A DNA stretch of 64,000 bases. Origin: Mesorhizobium qingshengii. GTDB lineage: Bacteria; Pseudomonadota; Alphaproteobacteria; Rhizobiales; Rhizobiaceae. Positions 52,030 through 60,191 of the stretch are shown one piece after another (within the stretch, counting starts at the first letter, position 1; each line of letters begins with the position of its first letter). The notes below the pieces were generated by a model that did not search any database, had not been told where the DNA came from, and worked only from the letters and a program-made list of their open reading frames with translations. Location: the NCBI RefSeq assembly GCF_900103325.1, contig NZ_FMXM01000003.1, forward strand, positions 545,755 to 609,754. The letters run 5' to 3'. Made by a program: the position numbers and the translations under genes.

Positions 52030-54776
52030 CACTTCTCCTGTTTTTTCAGCAGCATCACCGACAGCATAAGAAAGGCCGGGGGGAACAGCGCGAGCGCCAG
52101 GAGATCCGTCATCATGTCGCCAAGCCCAAGCCCCTTGGTGAAGGCGCCCACGCTCATGTGCGTGTAGTAGGTCGTCGGCCACAGCCGGCCCATGAGGCGC
52201 GCGCCGCCTTCAAGCGTGGAGACGGGCTGCATCATCCCCGAGAATTGCATGGTTGGCAGCATCGACAAGACCGCGCCAGCGAAGACCGCTGTCACTTGGC
52301 TCTTGGTGAGGGTCGAGATGAAGAGTCCATAGCCAGTGGCGGCCGCGGTGTAGAGCAGAGCCCCAAGGGCCAGGACCATGCCGTTGCCCTTGAGTGGAAC
52401 CCCAAACAAGAACAGCACGGTCGCCGTCAGGATGACGAAATTGATCATTCCGACGCCGAGATAAGGCACCTGCTTGCCGATCAGGAATTCCAGCCGGGTG
52501 GTTGGCGTCGCATAGAAATTGGTGATCGTGCCGATCTCCTTTTCCCGGGCGACGCTCACCGCCATCAGAATCGCCAGGAACATCATCATCAGCATGGCCG
52601 GAAGCGATGGCCCGATGGAATAGATGCTCTCGGCTGTCGGATTATAGCGATAGCGGACCTGGAGCGTCGTGGTGGGATCGGATGTGGATGGGGTGCTCGC
52701 CTCACGGCTTCTTTGCTCGGAAAAGAGATCGTGCGCCTGCTGCACATATCCCTCTATGGTCGCCGCCCTCGTGGTGTTCGCGCCATCGATCCAAGCCGAG
52801 ACCTGCCAGTCGGAGCCGCGTTTCACCATGCGCCCGAAGTTCGGCGGGATCTCGATAGCGAGCTCAATCTCGTTGGACTTCAGGCGGTCTTCCATCGCCT
52901 GCACGTTCTGGATCGGCGACCGCTCCGTAAAGTAGTGGGAGCTTGAGAAACCGCCGAGATAGGCCCGGCTTTCGGGTGTGTTGTCATGGTCGAAAGCCGC
53001 GTAGGTCAGATTGGTCACGTCGTTCGACAAGCCGAAGCCGAAGATCAGCATGATGATGAACGAGCCGAGGAAGGCGAAGGCGAGCCGGACGGGATCGCGC
53101 ATGAGCGACAGCATCTCGCACTGCGTGTAGGCGAACAGGCGCCGCAGCGGCAGGAAGCGCGGGCGAGCAGGCGAAGTGGCCCGCGCTTCCTGCCGGACCA
53201 GCGACGGAGCTTCCTGCGCGGCCGGCGCAGATCGAGACCCCTCGGCTTCCTCGATATAGGCGATGAAAGCCTCTTCGAGATCGGCGCCGTTCTTGGAGGC
53301 GATCACGTTATCCGGTGCGTCGCACACGAGCACGCGACCTGCATGCATCAACGAGATGCGGTCGCAACGCATCGCTTCATTCATGAAATGCGTGGAGACG
53401 AAGATGGTCACGTTGCGGCTTCGCGACAGGTCGACCAGCAGCCGCCAGAATTCGTCTCGCGCCTGCGGATCAACGCCGGAGGTCGGCTCATCGAGTATGA
53501 GCAGTTCGGGATCGTGCACGATCGCGACGGCGAGCGAGAGGCGCTGGCGCACACCAAGCGGAAGGGAATTGGCGTCAGCATCCGCATAGTCGGTCAGCCC
53601 AACCTCCTTGATGAGCTTTTCGCTGCGGTCGGCAGCATTGGCTTTGCTCAGGTGGAACAGGCGGGCGTGCAGGAGAAGGTTCTGGCGAACCGTCAGCTCG
53701 CCGTAGAGAGAAAAGGATTGCGTCATGAAGCCCACGCGCCGACGTATCGACAGATCCTTCGCGTCGACCGGGCTGCCGCACACCTCCGCCTGGCCCTCAC
53801 TCGGTGCAAGCAGCCCGGTCAGCATCTTCATCGTCGTGGTCTTGCCGCAACCGTTGGAGCCAAGGAAGCCGAAGATCTCGCCTTTCTCGATGGTGAAGGA
53901 GACACGATCGACCGCGGTGAAGTTGCCGAAGCGGCGAGTCAGGCCCTTCGCCACGATCACCGGTTCTTCGGCGCTCGGCTTGCGCGGCGGAATGACGAAG
54001 CGCTCCTGTTTGCTCTTTTGCCCTGGCTGCAAGGCGACAAAGACCGATTCAAGATCTTGCTCGCCGGTGGCTTCCCGGAGCTCGTCGGCGGTGCCGAAGG
54101 CGAGTATTTTCCCGTGATCCATTGCGACCAGCCAATCGCAGTGGCTGGCTTCGTCCATGTAGGCGGTCGAGACAACGACGCTCATCGCCGGCCGCTCGCG
54201 GCGCAGGTCGGCGATGAGCGTCCAGAACTGTCGCCGCGAGAGTGGATCGACCCCCGTCGTCGGCTCATCGAGAATAAGAAGATCGGGATCATGGATGAGC
54301 GCGCAGCACAGTCCCAGCTTCTGCTTCATGCCGCCCGAGAGCTTCCCCACGGGGCGGTCGAGAAAGGGCAGCAGTCCTGTTGCGCCCGCGAGCTGGCGAA
54401 TGCGCGTCTCCCGCTCACCCGCGGTAAGACCAAACAGCGTGCCAAAGAAAGCAAGGTTCTCCGCAACGCTTATCTCCTGGTAGAGGTTCTTGCCGAGCCC
54501 CTGCGGCATGTAGGCGATGCGCGTGCAAACTGCCCGGCGATGTCTGGCGTTGGCTATGCTGCCGTCCAGGACCTGGACCGTACCGATCTGCAGTTTCCGC
54601 GCGCCGGCGATCAGACCAAGCAGGGTCGACTTGCCGGCGCCGTCGGGGCCAATGAGGCCCGTCATCCGGCCACTCGGCAGATCGAACGACACGTTGTCGA
54701 GCGCCAAGACCTTGCCGTAGGCATGGGTCACGCCGGAGATCCGGGCAATCTGGCCAGCCTGTGCCGCCATCATCAT
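52029..54776 (-). CDS. RbbA/YhiH-type fusion: two ABC ATPase domains plus ABC-2 permease
   Basis: A 915-residue protein. Domain 1: Walker A GPDGAGKST, signature LSGGMKQKLGL, Walker B LLILDEPTTGVDP. Domain 2: Walker A GSNGCGKTT, signature-like LPLGVRQRLSL, Walker B LLILDEPTSGVDP. The rest, from about residue 560, is an ABC-2 permease domain with six helices (MLMMMFLAILMAVSVAREKEIGTI). This fusion is found in RbbA/YhiH proteins, encoded with HlyD and YhhJ partners and annotated as multidrug or ribosome-associated ATPases. ATG 54776 overlaps the adaptor stop as ATGA. A transport role is more likely here given its neighbours. Confidence 0.9.
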   Translation of the reverse strand: MMMAAQAGQIARISGVTHAYGKVLALDNVSFDLPSGRMTGLIGPDGAGKSTLLGLIAGARKLQIGTVQVLDGSIANARHRRAVCTRIAYMPQGLGKNLYQEISVAENLAFFGTLFGLTAGERETRIRQLAGATGLLPFLDRPVGKLSGGMKQKLGLCCALIHDPDLLILDEPTTGVDPLSRRQFWTLIADLRRERPAMSVVVSTAYMDEASHCDWLVAMDHGKILAFGTADELREATGEQDLESVFVALQPGQKSKQERFVIPPRKPSAEEPVIVAKGLTRRFGNFTAVDRVSFTIEKGEIFGFLGSNGCGKTTTMKMLTGLLAPSEGQAEVCGSPVDAKDLSIRRRVGFMTQSFSLYGELTVRQNLLLHARLFHLSKANAADRSEKLIKEVGLTDYADADANSLPLGVRQRLSLAVAIVHDPELLILDEPTSGVDPQARDEFWRLLVDLSRSRNVTIFVSTHFMNEAMRCDRISLMHAGRVLVCDAPDNVIASKNGADLEEAFIAYIEEAEGSRSAPAAQEAPSLVRQEARATSPARPRFLPLRRLFAYTQCEMLSLMRDPVRLAFAFLGSFIIMLIFGFGLSNDVTNLTYAAFDHDNTPESRAYLGGFSSSHYFTERSPIQNVQAMEDRLKSNEIELAIEIPPNFGRMVKRGSDWQVSAWIDGANTTRAATIEGYVQQAHDLFSEQRSREASTPSTSDPTTTLQVRYRYNPTAESIYSIGPSLPAMLMMMFLAILMAVSVAREKEIGTITNFYATPTTRLEFLIGKQVPYLGVGMINFVILTATVLFLFGVPLKGNGMVLALGALLYTAAATGYGLFISTLTKSQVTAVFAGAVLSMLPTMQFSGMMQPVSTLEGGARLMGRLWPTTYYTHMSVGAFTKGLGLGDMMTDLLALALFPPAFLMLSVMLLKKQEK

Positions 54777-55804
54777 TCCCCAGCGTCGATGGGATCGCCC
54801 TGGAAACGTTTCTGCAGGGACTCCGGCCAGTCGGGCGGGTTCGGTTCGAGTCGGACATAGCCGGTGCCCCTCGCCCCGGTCTTTACCTGCTCGATGTGAT
54901 CTTCAACGAGGCTCGACGGAATGCGCAGCTTGACCCGGAACATCAGCTTGTCCCGCTCGCTGCGCGTCTCGATCTGCTTCGGGGTGAACTGGGCCTCGGG
55001 CGAGACGAAGCTCACCTTGGCGGGCACGGCGAAGTCGGCGCCGTCGAACTGGATGCGAGCCTGCGAGCCAACGGGAACCCGCATGGCCTGCTCGGAGGTC
55101 AGATAGATCTCCATGTAGATCTCCGAGAGATTGACGATCGTCAGAACCTTGCCGCCGGCGCTGACGACTTCGCCGGGATTTGCAAGGCGATAGAGGACGC
55201 GGCCCTTGACTGGTGTTGCGAGGGTCGCGTCGGCGATCTGGGCATCGGTCTGATCCACCAAAGCTTTCGCCGCTTCGATCGAGCGCTCCCTGGCAGTCAC
55301 ATTCTTTTCCGCGGCCTCAACGACGGCGCGCGCGGAATCGCGCTCGCTCTGGTACTGATCGCGTGTTTGCTGGCTGAGAGCGCCTGTATCGACGAGTGTG
55401 AGAGCCCGCCGGAGGTTGGCCTCCTTGAGCATTAATTCGGCCTGCCGCTGAGCCACCGTCGCCTTAGCCTCGAGCATCGAAGCTTCCTCGGAGGTCTGAT
55501 CGGCGACATACTTGGCACGCTCGGCCAGAAGTTCCGTGGTATCGATCCGGGCGAGGATCTGCCCGGCGGAAACGAGGTCGCCCTCTTCGACGAGCACGTC
55601 CCGTACGCGACCGGCGGATTTCGCGGAGATGTCGACCTCATCGGACTCGATCCGACCGTTGCCCGATACCAACCCATCCGGCAGCTTTCCTTGCTGGCTC
55701 TGCCACCAATACCAAGCGCCGCCAGCACCGGCCGCCACGATCAGGACAAAGATCAGAACACTCGTCGTCGATGGGCGGCGGATCTTCACAAGTGGGCACT
55801 CCAT
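54773..55804 (-). CDS. HlyD-family membrane-fusion adaptor (YhiI-like)
   Basis: A 343-residue periplasmic adaptor anchored by one N-terminal helix (STTSVLIFVLIVAAGAGGAW). The biotinyl-lipoyl-like segments are VRDVLVEEGDLVSAGQIL and VKGRVLYRLANPGEVVSAGG, separated by a long coiled coil (EEASMLEAKATVAQRQAELM). The start is placed at ATG 55804, although the GAGGA before it is very close; the GTG at VKIRR is an alternative. It connects the ABC pump to an outer-membrane channel, none of which is encoded here. Confidence 0.88.
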   Translation of the reverse strand: MECPLVKIRRPSTTSVLIFVLIVAAGAGGAWYWWQSQQGKLPDGLVSGNGRIESDEVDISAKSAGRVRDVLVEEGDLVSAGQILARIDTTELLAERAKYVADQTSEEASMLEAKATVAQRQAELMLKEANLRRALTLVDTGALSQQTRDQYQSERDSARAVVEAAEKNVTARERSIEAAKALVDQTDAQIADATLATPVKGRVLYRLANPGEVVSAGGKVLTIVNLSEIYMEIYLTSEQAMRVPVGSQARIQFDGADFAVPAKVSFVSPEAQFTPKQIETRSERDKLMFRVKLRIPSSLVEDHIEQVKTGARGTGYVRLEPNPPDWPESLQKRFQGDPIDAGE

Positions 55805-55817
55805 TCCTCTGGCAGGC

Positions 55818-57122
55818 TTATGAGACGGTGGAAATCGGATTGAACTTTTGATCCGGCTCAAATCCTGATTTTTCAAGAACCGCATCGAAAACGACTTTCT
55901 GAGAAAGACCGCCGCCATGGCGGTTCTCCAAGGTCACGGTCCCGCCGTACCGTTCGATAATTTCCTTCGCGATGGCCAGACCAAGGCCGGCACCTGGAAT
56001 TGATTGCCAGCGGCCCGCGTCGACGCGAAAGAACGGCTCGAACGCCTTGTTCAGCAGCTCGTGCGGGATGCCCGGTCCGCGATCGGCAATGCTGAGAACG
56101 ACGTGACCGTCCGCGGCGGCGAGCGAAACGCAGCAACCTTTGCCATGGGTGGCCGCGTTGACGATGAGATTGCGCAGGGCCCGGCGCAGGCCAAGCGCGC
56201 CTGCCCTGACCGAGACCTTGTCCAAATTGCCGGTCGTTACCGCGTGACCAAGCGAAACCATCTCGGCCTCGATGTCACGGACCAGCCTTTCAAGATCAAC
56301 AGATTCGACGGCATCCCCCGCAACCTCCTCGCGCACCAGCCGGATGGCGCTATCGGCGATACGGTCGAGTTCCTCGAGATCGTGCAGCCATTTCTCGCGT
56401 TCTTCTTCCGCCAGAAATTCGACACGCAACCGCATGCGCGTCATCGGCGTTCGCAGATCATGGCCCGCGGCTGCGACCAGCCGCATGCGGCTTTCCATGG
56501 CCGCTTTGAGCCTAGTCGAAAGCTGGTTCAGTGCGCGTGCGGTGGCACGTACCTCGCCAGAGCCTTCTTCCGGCAGCGGCGCAAGAACTCCATCCAGTCC
56601 GATGCGCGCGGTGGCGGCTTCCAGCATGACCAGTGGCTTCGTCAAAATCGTCGCGAAGTATAGCGACACCGCTGTGGCACCAAGCACAATCAAGGTGATC
56701 CAGCCAGCCAGCACCAACCAGCGGTCGGCCGGCGGCGAGAAATCCGGAATATCGACGGCCATCCAGCGGCCGTCCGGCAGTTGCACCGACGCGACCATGC
56801 CTTGCTTGCCTGCGACGCGGACCACGAGGGCTGGAAAATCCGCACCGCTGTGTTGAAGCGCTCTGACAAGAAGATATGTCGCGCGTTCGTCTTCCTGCCC
56901 GCTTGCCGGCTGGGTCCCCAGCTCGATCCGCAGATCGTCGGCGCTGGCGACATGGCTCGGGAGCGACTGCGCCAGAAGCCTGATCTGTCGTGCAACTGGC
57001 TCTATGGTCGATTCCGGCGTCGGAGGCCCAACCACGCTGACGACCGCAAACGTCGCCAACGCGACCACCCCTACGATCGCCGTCACCAGAAGCAGCGCAA
57101 TTCGCGCTCTGAGAGAACTCAC
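55818..57122 (-). CDS. Sensor histidine kinase (OmpR-partner type)
   Basis: A 434-residue membrane kinase with two helices (about residues 8-30 and 135-160), a HAMP-like linker, the HisKA H-box VAAAGHDLRTPMTRM and HATPase boxes LRNLIVNAATHGKG and GPGIPHELLNKAFEPFF with GAGLGLAIAKEII. GTG 57122 overlaps the regulator stop as GTGA. It ends 13 bases before the HlyD start, so kinase, regulator and transporter form one transcript, and the signal may be a substrate of the pump. Confidence 0.9.
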   Translation of the reverse strand: MSSLRARIALLLVTAIVGVVALATFAVVSVVGPPTPESTIEPVARQIRLLAQSLPSHVASADDLRIELGTQPASGQEDERATYLLVRALQHSGADFPALVVRVAGKQGMVASVQLPDGRWMAVDIPDFSPPADRWLVLAGWITLIVLGATAVSLYFATILTKPLVMLEAATARIGLDGVLAPLPEEGSGEVRATARALNQLSTRLKAAMESRMRLVAAAGHDLRTPMTRMRLRVEFLAEEEREKWLHDLEELDRIADSAIRLVREEVAGDAVESVDLERLVRDIEAEMVSLGHAVTTGNLDKVSVRAGALGLRRALRNLIVNAATHGKGCCVSLAAADGHVVLSIADRGPGIPHELLNKAFEPFFRVDAGRWQSIPGAGLGLAIAKEIIERYGGTVTLENRHGGGLSQKVVFDAVLEKSGFEPDQKFNPISTVS

Positions 57123-57841
57123 GCCCGCTCGTCCAAGGTCTCGACGCGCACGGTCATCTGGTAACCGCCATTGCGCACAGTCTTGAAAAGGGGCGCCGCC
57201 GCATCTTCGCCAAGCTTGCGCCTAAGCCGGCTCATCAGCACATCGACGGAGCGATCAAGAGGTTCCCGCTCGCGGCCTTGCGTGATATCCAGAAGCTGGT
57301 CGCGCGACAGAACCCGACCCGGCCGATCGACAAAAACCTGCAACAGATCGAATTCCGCACCGGTAAGGTCGATTGTCTCATCTCTCACATTGGTGACGCG
57401 GCGAATGCCTGGCTCCATCGTATAGTTGGCGAAGCGGTAGACCCGGGTAATGGCAGGGGCCTGGTCGTGCGACGAACGCCGCAGCACCGCGCGGATGCGT
57501 GCGGTCAACTCGCGCGGGTTGAATGGCTTGCCGAGATAATCATCGGCGCCGAGCTCAAGTCCGACGATGCGGTCCACATCCTCCTTCAGCGCCGTCAGTA
57601 GAATGACGGGGACGTGCGGTTTGCTGTCACGCAGGGCGCGGCATATATCGAGGCCCGAGCCATCGGGCAGCATGACATCGAGCACGATCAGATCGAACTG
57701 CCCTGTGATCAGCTGTTGCTCGCATTCGCGCCGATCCGCCGCAACTGAAACACGGAAACCCTGGCCGTCGAGATAGCGACCGAGAAGCGTCCTGATCTCG
57801 TGATCGTCGTCGACGACAAGAATCTGTGGTTGTGGCTGCAT
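57119..57841 (-). CDS. OmpR/PhoB-family response regulator
   Basis: A 240-residue regulator with receiver domain (acidic pocket D11-D13, phospho-acceptor D55 in LIVLDVMLPDG) and a C-terminal winged helix (LTGAEFDLLQVFVDRPGRVLSRDQLL, with SVDVLMSRLRRKL). ATG 57841 was taken; the upstream extension in the open frame lacks family similarity. It is the first gene of the minus-strand operon and divergent from the Spy-like gene, which is a candidate target (inference). Confidence 0.92.
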   Translation of the reverse strand: MQPQPQILVVDDDHEIRTLLGRYLDGQGFRVSVAADRRECEQQLITGQFDLIVLDVMLPDGSGLDICRALRDSKPHVPVILLTALKEDVDRIVGLELGADDYLGKPFNPRELTARIRAVLRRSSHDQAPAITRVYRFANYTMEPGIRRVTNVRDETIDLTGAEFDLLQVFVDRPGRVLSRDQLLDITQGREREPLDRSVDVLMSRLRRKLGEDAAAPLFKTVRNGGYQMTVRVETLDERA

Positions 57842-58061
57842 TGCCTGTTCTGCTCGATGCTGTGCCCTGTTCTTTGCCAATTATAGGCGAGCTGAGGGAG
57901 TGCGGGACGGAAAATTGCAACGGAATGTTTCCAGACAGGGCGCAGAAACATTCTGTAACAAATATCCCTTTTCCAGCAATCTTCGGAAATAGACCGAAGC
58001 AAATGGGAAAAAAATGCTCCCTATCCTGCTGTCATCGATGCATGCTGGAAAGGAATACATC

Positions 58062-58736
58062 ATGCGAAGCAGGCTTTTCGCGCTTGGTCTCTTTTCCGTG
58101 GCGATGATTCATCCCGCGCTGGCGCGGCAGTTCGAACTCACCGCCGCATCCGGCGACGGTCCGCCGGCCGTCGCCATGCCGGGAGGATCGGACCAGGGTC
58201 CGATGCCGTTGCCCGGGCCGATGCGGCATGGACAAGGAGGCTTCGGCTCGCACCGCATGGGGCCACCGCCGGAATTCATGCTGGCAGCCAGGCTTGCGGC
58301 GATCGAGGCCCGCATAGGTGTCAGGACCGAACAGATTGACGCATGGCGCGACTATACCGGCGCACTGCAGGCGGTGCTGGCGCCGCCGCGGCCTAACCAT
58401 GGTCATGGGGGCTCCGGGGAGCGCGAGCCCGACGCTGGCGTGGCCGGCGCTGAAAGCAACGCCGATGTCCCCGATCCTTTCGCCTTTCAGGATAGGCTGG
58501 CCGACGATCTCACCAAACGTGCTGCTTCTGCGGGCAAGCTGAAGGTCGCAATCGCCGCGCTGCGCACCAGGCTGACGCCCGAACAACTCGAAATTCTCGC
58601 TTCGGCGGAACGACCCCAGGGACCACCCCCCGGCCCCTGGGACAATCCGCCGGATGATGCAGCCGGCCCCAGAGGCCTGCCCAGTCCTGGCAGGCAGCTC
58701 CCACCCCCCCAACCCCGGATAGGTGAGCAACTCTGA
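58062..58736 (+). CDS. Spy/CpxP-like periplasmic protein
   Basis: A 224-residue secreted protein. It has a signal peptide ending HPALA, a Gly/Pro-rich stretch, then helices with the LTxxQ signature of the Spy/CpxP family (RLTPEQLEILAS; also RTEQIDAWRDYTGALQAVL). Members are periplasmic chaperones or sensors of envelope stress. AGGA precedes ATG 58062. Position next to a two-component/efflux operon and an RND operon fits envelope-stress control. The C-terminus is Pro-rich and unstructured. Confidence 0.75.
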   Translation: MRSRLFALGLFSVAMIHPALARQFELTAASGDGPPAVAMPGGSDQGPMPLPGPMRHGQGGFGSHRMGPPPEFMLAARLAAIEARIGVRTEQIDAWRDYTGALQAVLAPPRPNHGHGGSGEREPDAGVAGAESNADVPDPFAFQDRLADDLTKRAASAGKLKVAIAALRTRLTPEQLEILASAERPQGPPPGPWDNPPDDAAGPRGLPSPGRQLPPPQPRIGEQL

Positions 58737-58744
58737 GCGGCTGC

Positions 58745-58785
58745 ACCGGCCGGATCTGCTGCGTGTCGCTAATGATCCGGCCGGT
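58745..58785. terminator. Hairpin after the Spy/CpxP-like gene
   Basis: ACCGGCCGGATC and GATCCGGCCGGT are perfect 12-base arms around a 17-base loop, followed by TCCTTTCCC, 8 bases after the stop. The 257 bases from here to the RND adaptor hold a second GGCCCAT/ATGGGCC hairpin and an unsupported 68-codon frame (58856-59062). Confidence 0.7.
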
Positions 58786-59042
58786 TCCTTTCCCGAAACG
58801 GCGGCCCATCCGAACGAATGGGCCGTTCGAAACCAGGAAAATCGAAAGCGCAAGAATGTGGGAAGCCCTGATGATGATGCGGTTGATCGCATCCATCGCT
58901 CCGACTTTTTCGAACAGCAACGGAGCCAGCGCATCGCCAGTGACCCTGCCGGCGGAGACGCTCAAAGGCATGATCCGGCTGAGCTTTGCCGCGTATCGCC
59001 TGTCACTGCCGCTTTCCGACCACCGAAACGAAACCAGAAATC

Positions 59043-60191
59043 ATGATCAGAAAATTGCGTAAGGGATATCTCGTCCTGGCGGGCGTGTTGGTTGCAGCCG
59101 CGGCACTCAAGGCCTATGGCCGCGGTGCGGTCGAACCAGCGGCACAAACGGTTGCGCCCGCGCAGGCCGCCGCGTTGACGGTTTCGGTCGAGAACGTGCG
59201 TCCCGAGCTCATCGCCTCCTCGGTCGATGCCACGGGCACAGTTGCGGCCTGGCAGGAAGGGACGATCGGCGCGCAAGCCAGTGGTTTGCAATTGACCGCG
59301 GTGCTGGTTTCCGAAGGCGATCAAGTGAAATCAGGCGAAGTCGTTGCGCGGCTGGACGCCTCGCTGTTGAAAGCGGAACTGGCCGAGCAGAAGGCTGCGG
59401 TCACGCAGGCCCAGGCGACATTGGACGCCGCTATATCGGCGGCCGCCCGTGCCGACAAGCTGCTGGCGAGCAAAGCGGTCAGCGCCGAGACGGCAGAGGA
59501 TAAGGCGACGGCGGTCAAGACCGACCGGGCGCAACTGGAGCAGGCTGAAGCTGTCGCCCAGAAGTTGCAGGCGGAACTTGATCAGACGACCATCCGCGCG
59601 CCCTTCGACGGCATTGTCTCCAGCAAGCCGGCGGTCGCCGGCTCGATCGTCCAAACCGGCACCGAGCTCATGAAGATCATGCGTGACGGCAAGCTGGAGG
59701 TCGGTGTTCTCATTCCGGAAAAGGACCTGCCGGCAATTGCGGTTGGCCAGTCGGCTACCATCGTCGACGGGGCGGGGCGCACGACAAAGGGCGCGGTTTC
59801 GTCCATCGCCCAGACGGTCAATTCGACGACGCGGCTTGCCACGGTCCATGTCTCCCTGGGCGAAGGCTCAGACCTGAAACCGGGTATGTTCGCGCGCGTA
59901 TCGATCGCAACCGCCGCTTCGCCGCAGCTGAGTGTCGCCGAGGCCGCCCTGGTCTGGCATGACGGCAAACCTGCCGTCTTCGTCGTGGGCGACGGTGGAA
60001 AGGTCAGTGCGCGCGCTGTCTCGACCGGCATGCGCCAGAGTGGCCGGGTGGTGGTCGAATCCGGCCTGTCGGAGGGCGACAGCATCGTGGTTGCCGGCGC
60101 CGGTTTCCTCAACGACGGCAATCTGGTGCGCATCGCCACCAGGGAGGCGGATGCCGGCGATGCCGCGACCGCCAGGGATATTCCCCGATGA
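59043..60191 (+). CDS. RND efflux periplasmic adaptor subunit
   Basis: A 382-residue membrane-fusion protein with one N-terminal helix (GYLVLAGVLVAAAALKAYG), lipoyl-like half-motifs (LTAVLVSEGDQVKSGEVVARLD; TTIRAPFDGIVSSKPAVAGSIVQTG) around an alpha hairpin, and the C-terminal beta-barrel and membrane-proximal domains (VSLGEGSDLKPGMFARVSI). It belongs to the MdtA/AcrA-like group; no lipobox. The stop overlaps the pump start (ATGA), and it forms a tripartite system with the pump and the outer-membrane factor after it. Confidence 0.9.
   Translation: MIRKLRKGYLVLAGVLVAAAALKAYGRGAVEPAAQTVAPAQAAALTVSVENVRPELIASSVDATGTVAAWQEGTIGAQASGLQLTAVLVSEGDQVKSGEVVARLDASLLKAELAEQKAAVTQAQATLDAAISAAARADKLLASKAVSAETAEDKATAVKTDRAQLEQAEAVAQKLQAELDQTTIRAPFDGIVSSKPAVAGSIVQTGTELMKIMRDGKLEVGVLIPEKDLPAIAVGQSATIVDGAGRTTKGAVSSIAQTVNSTTRLATVHVSLGEGSDLKPGMFARVSIATAASPQLSVAEAALVWHDGKPAVFVVGDGGKVSARAVSTGMRQSGRVVVESGLSEGDSIVVAGAGFLNDGNLVRIATREADAGDAATARDIPR

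Noticed and set aside
58856..59062. 68-codon frame before the RND adaptor
   Set aside because: Overlaps the adaptor start, no ribosome site or recognisable features.
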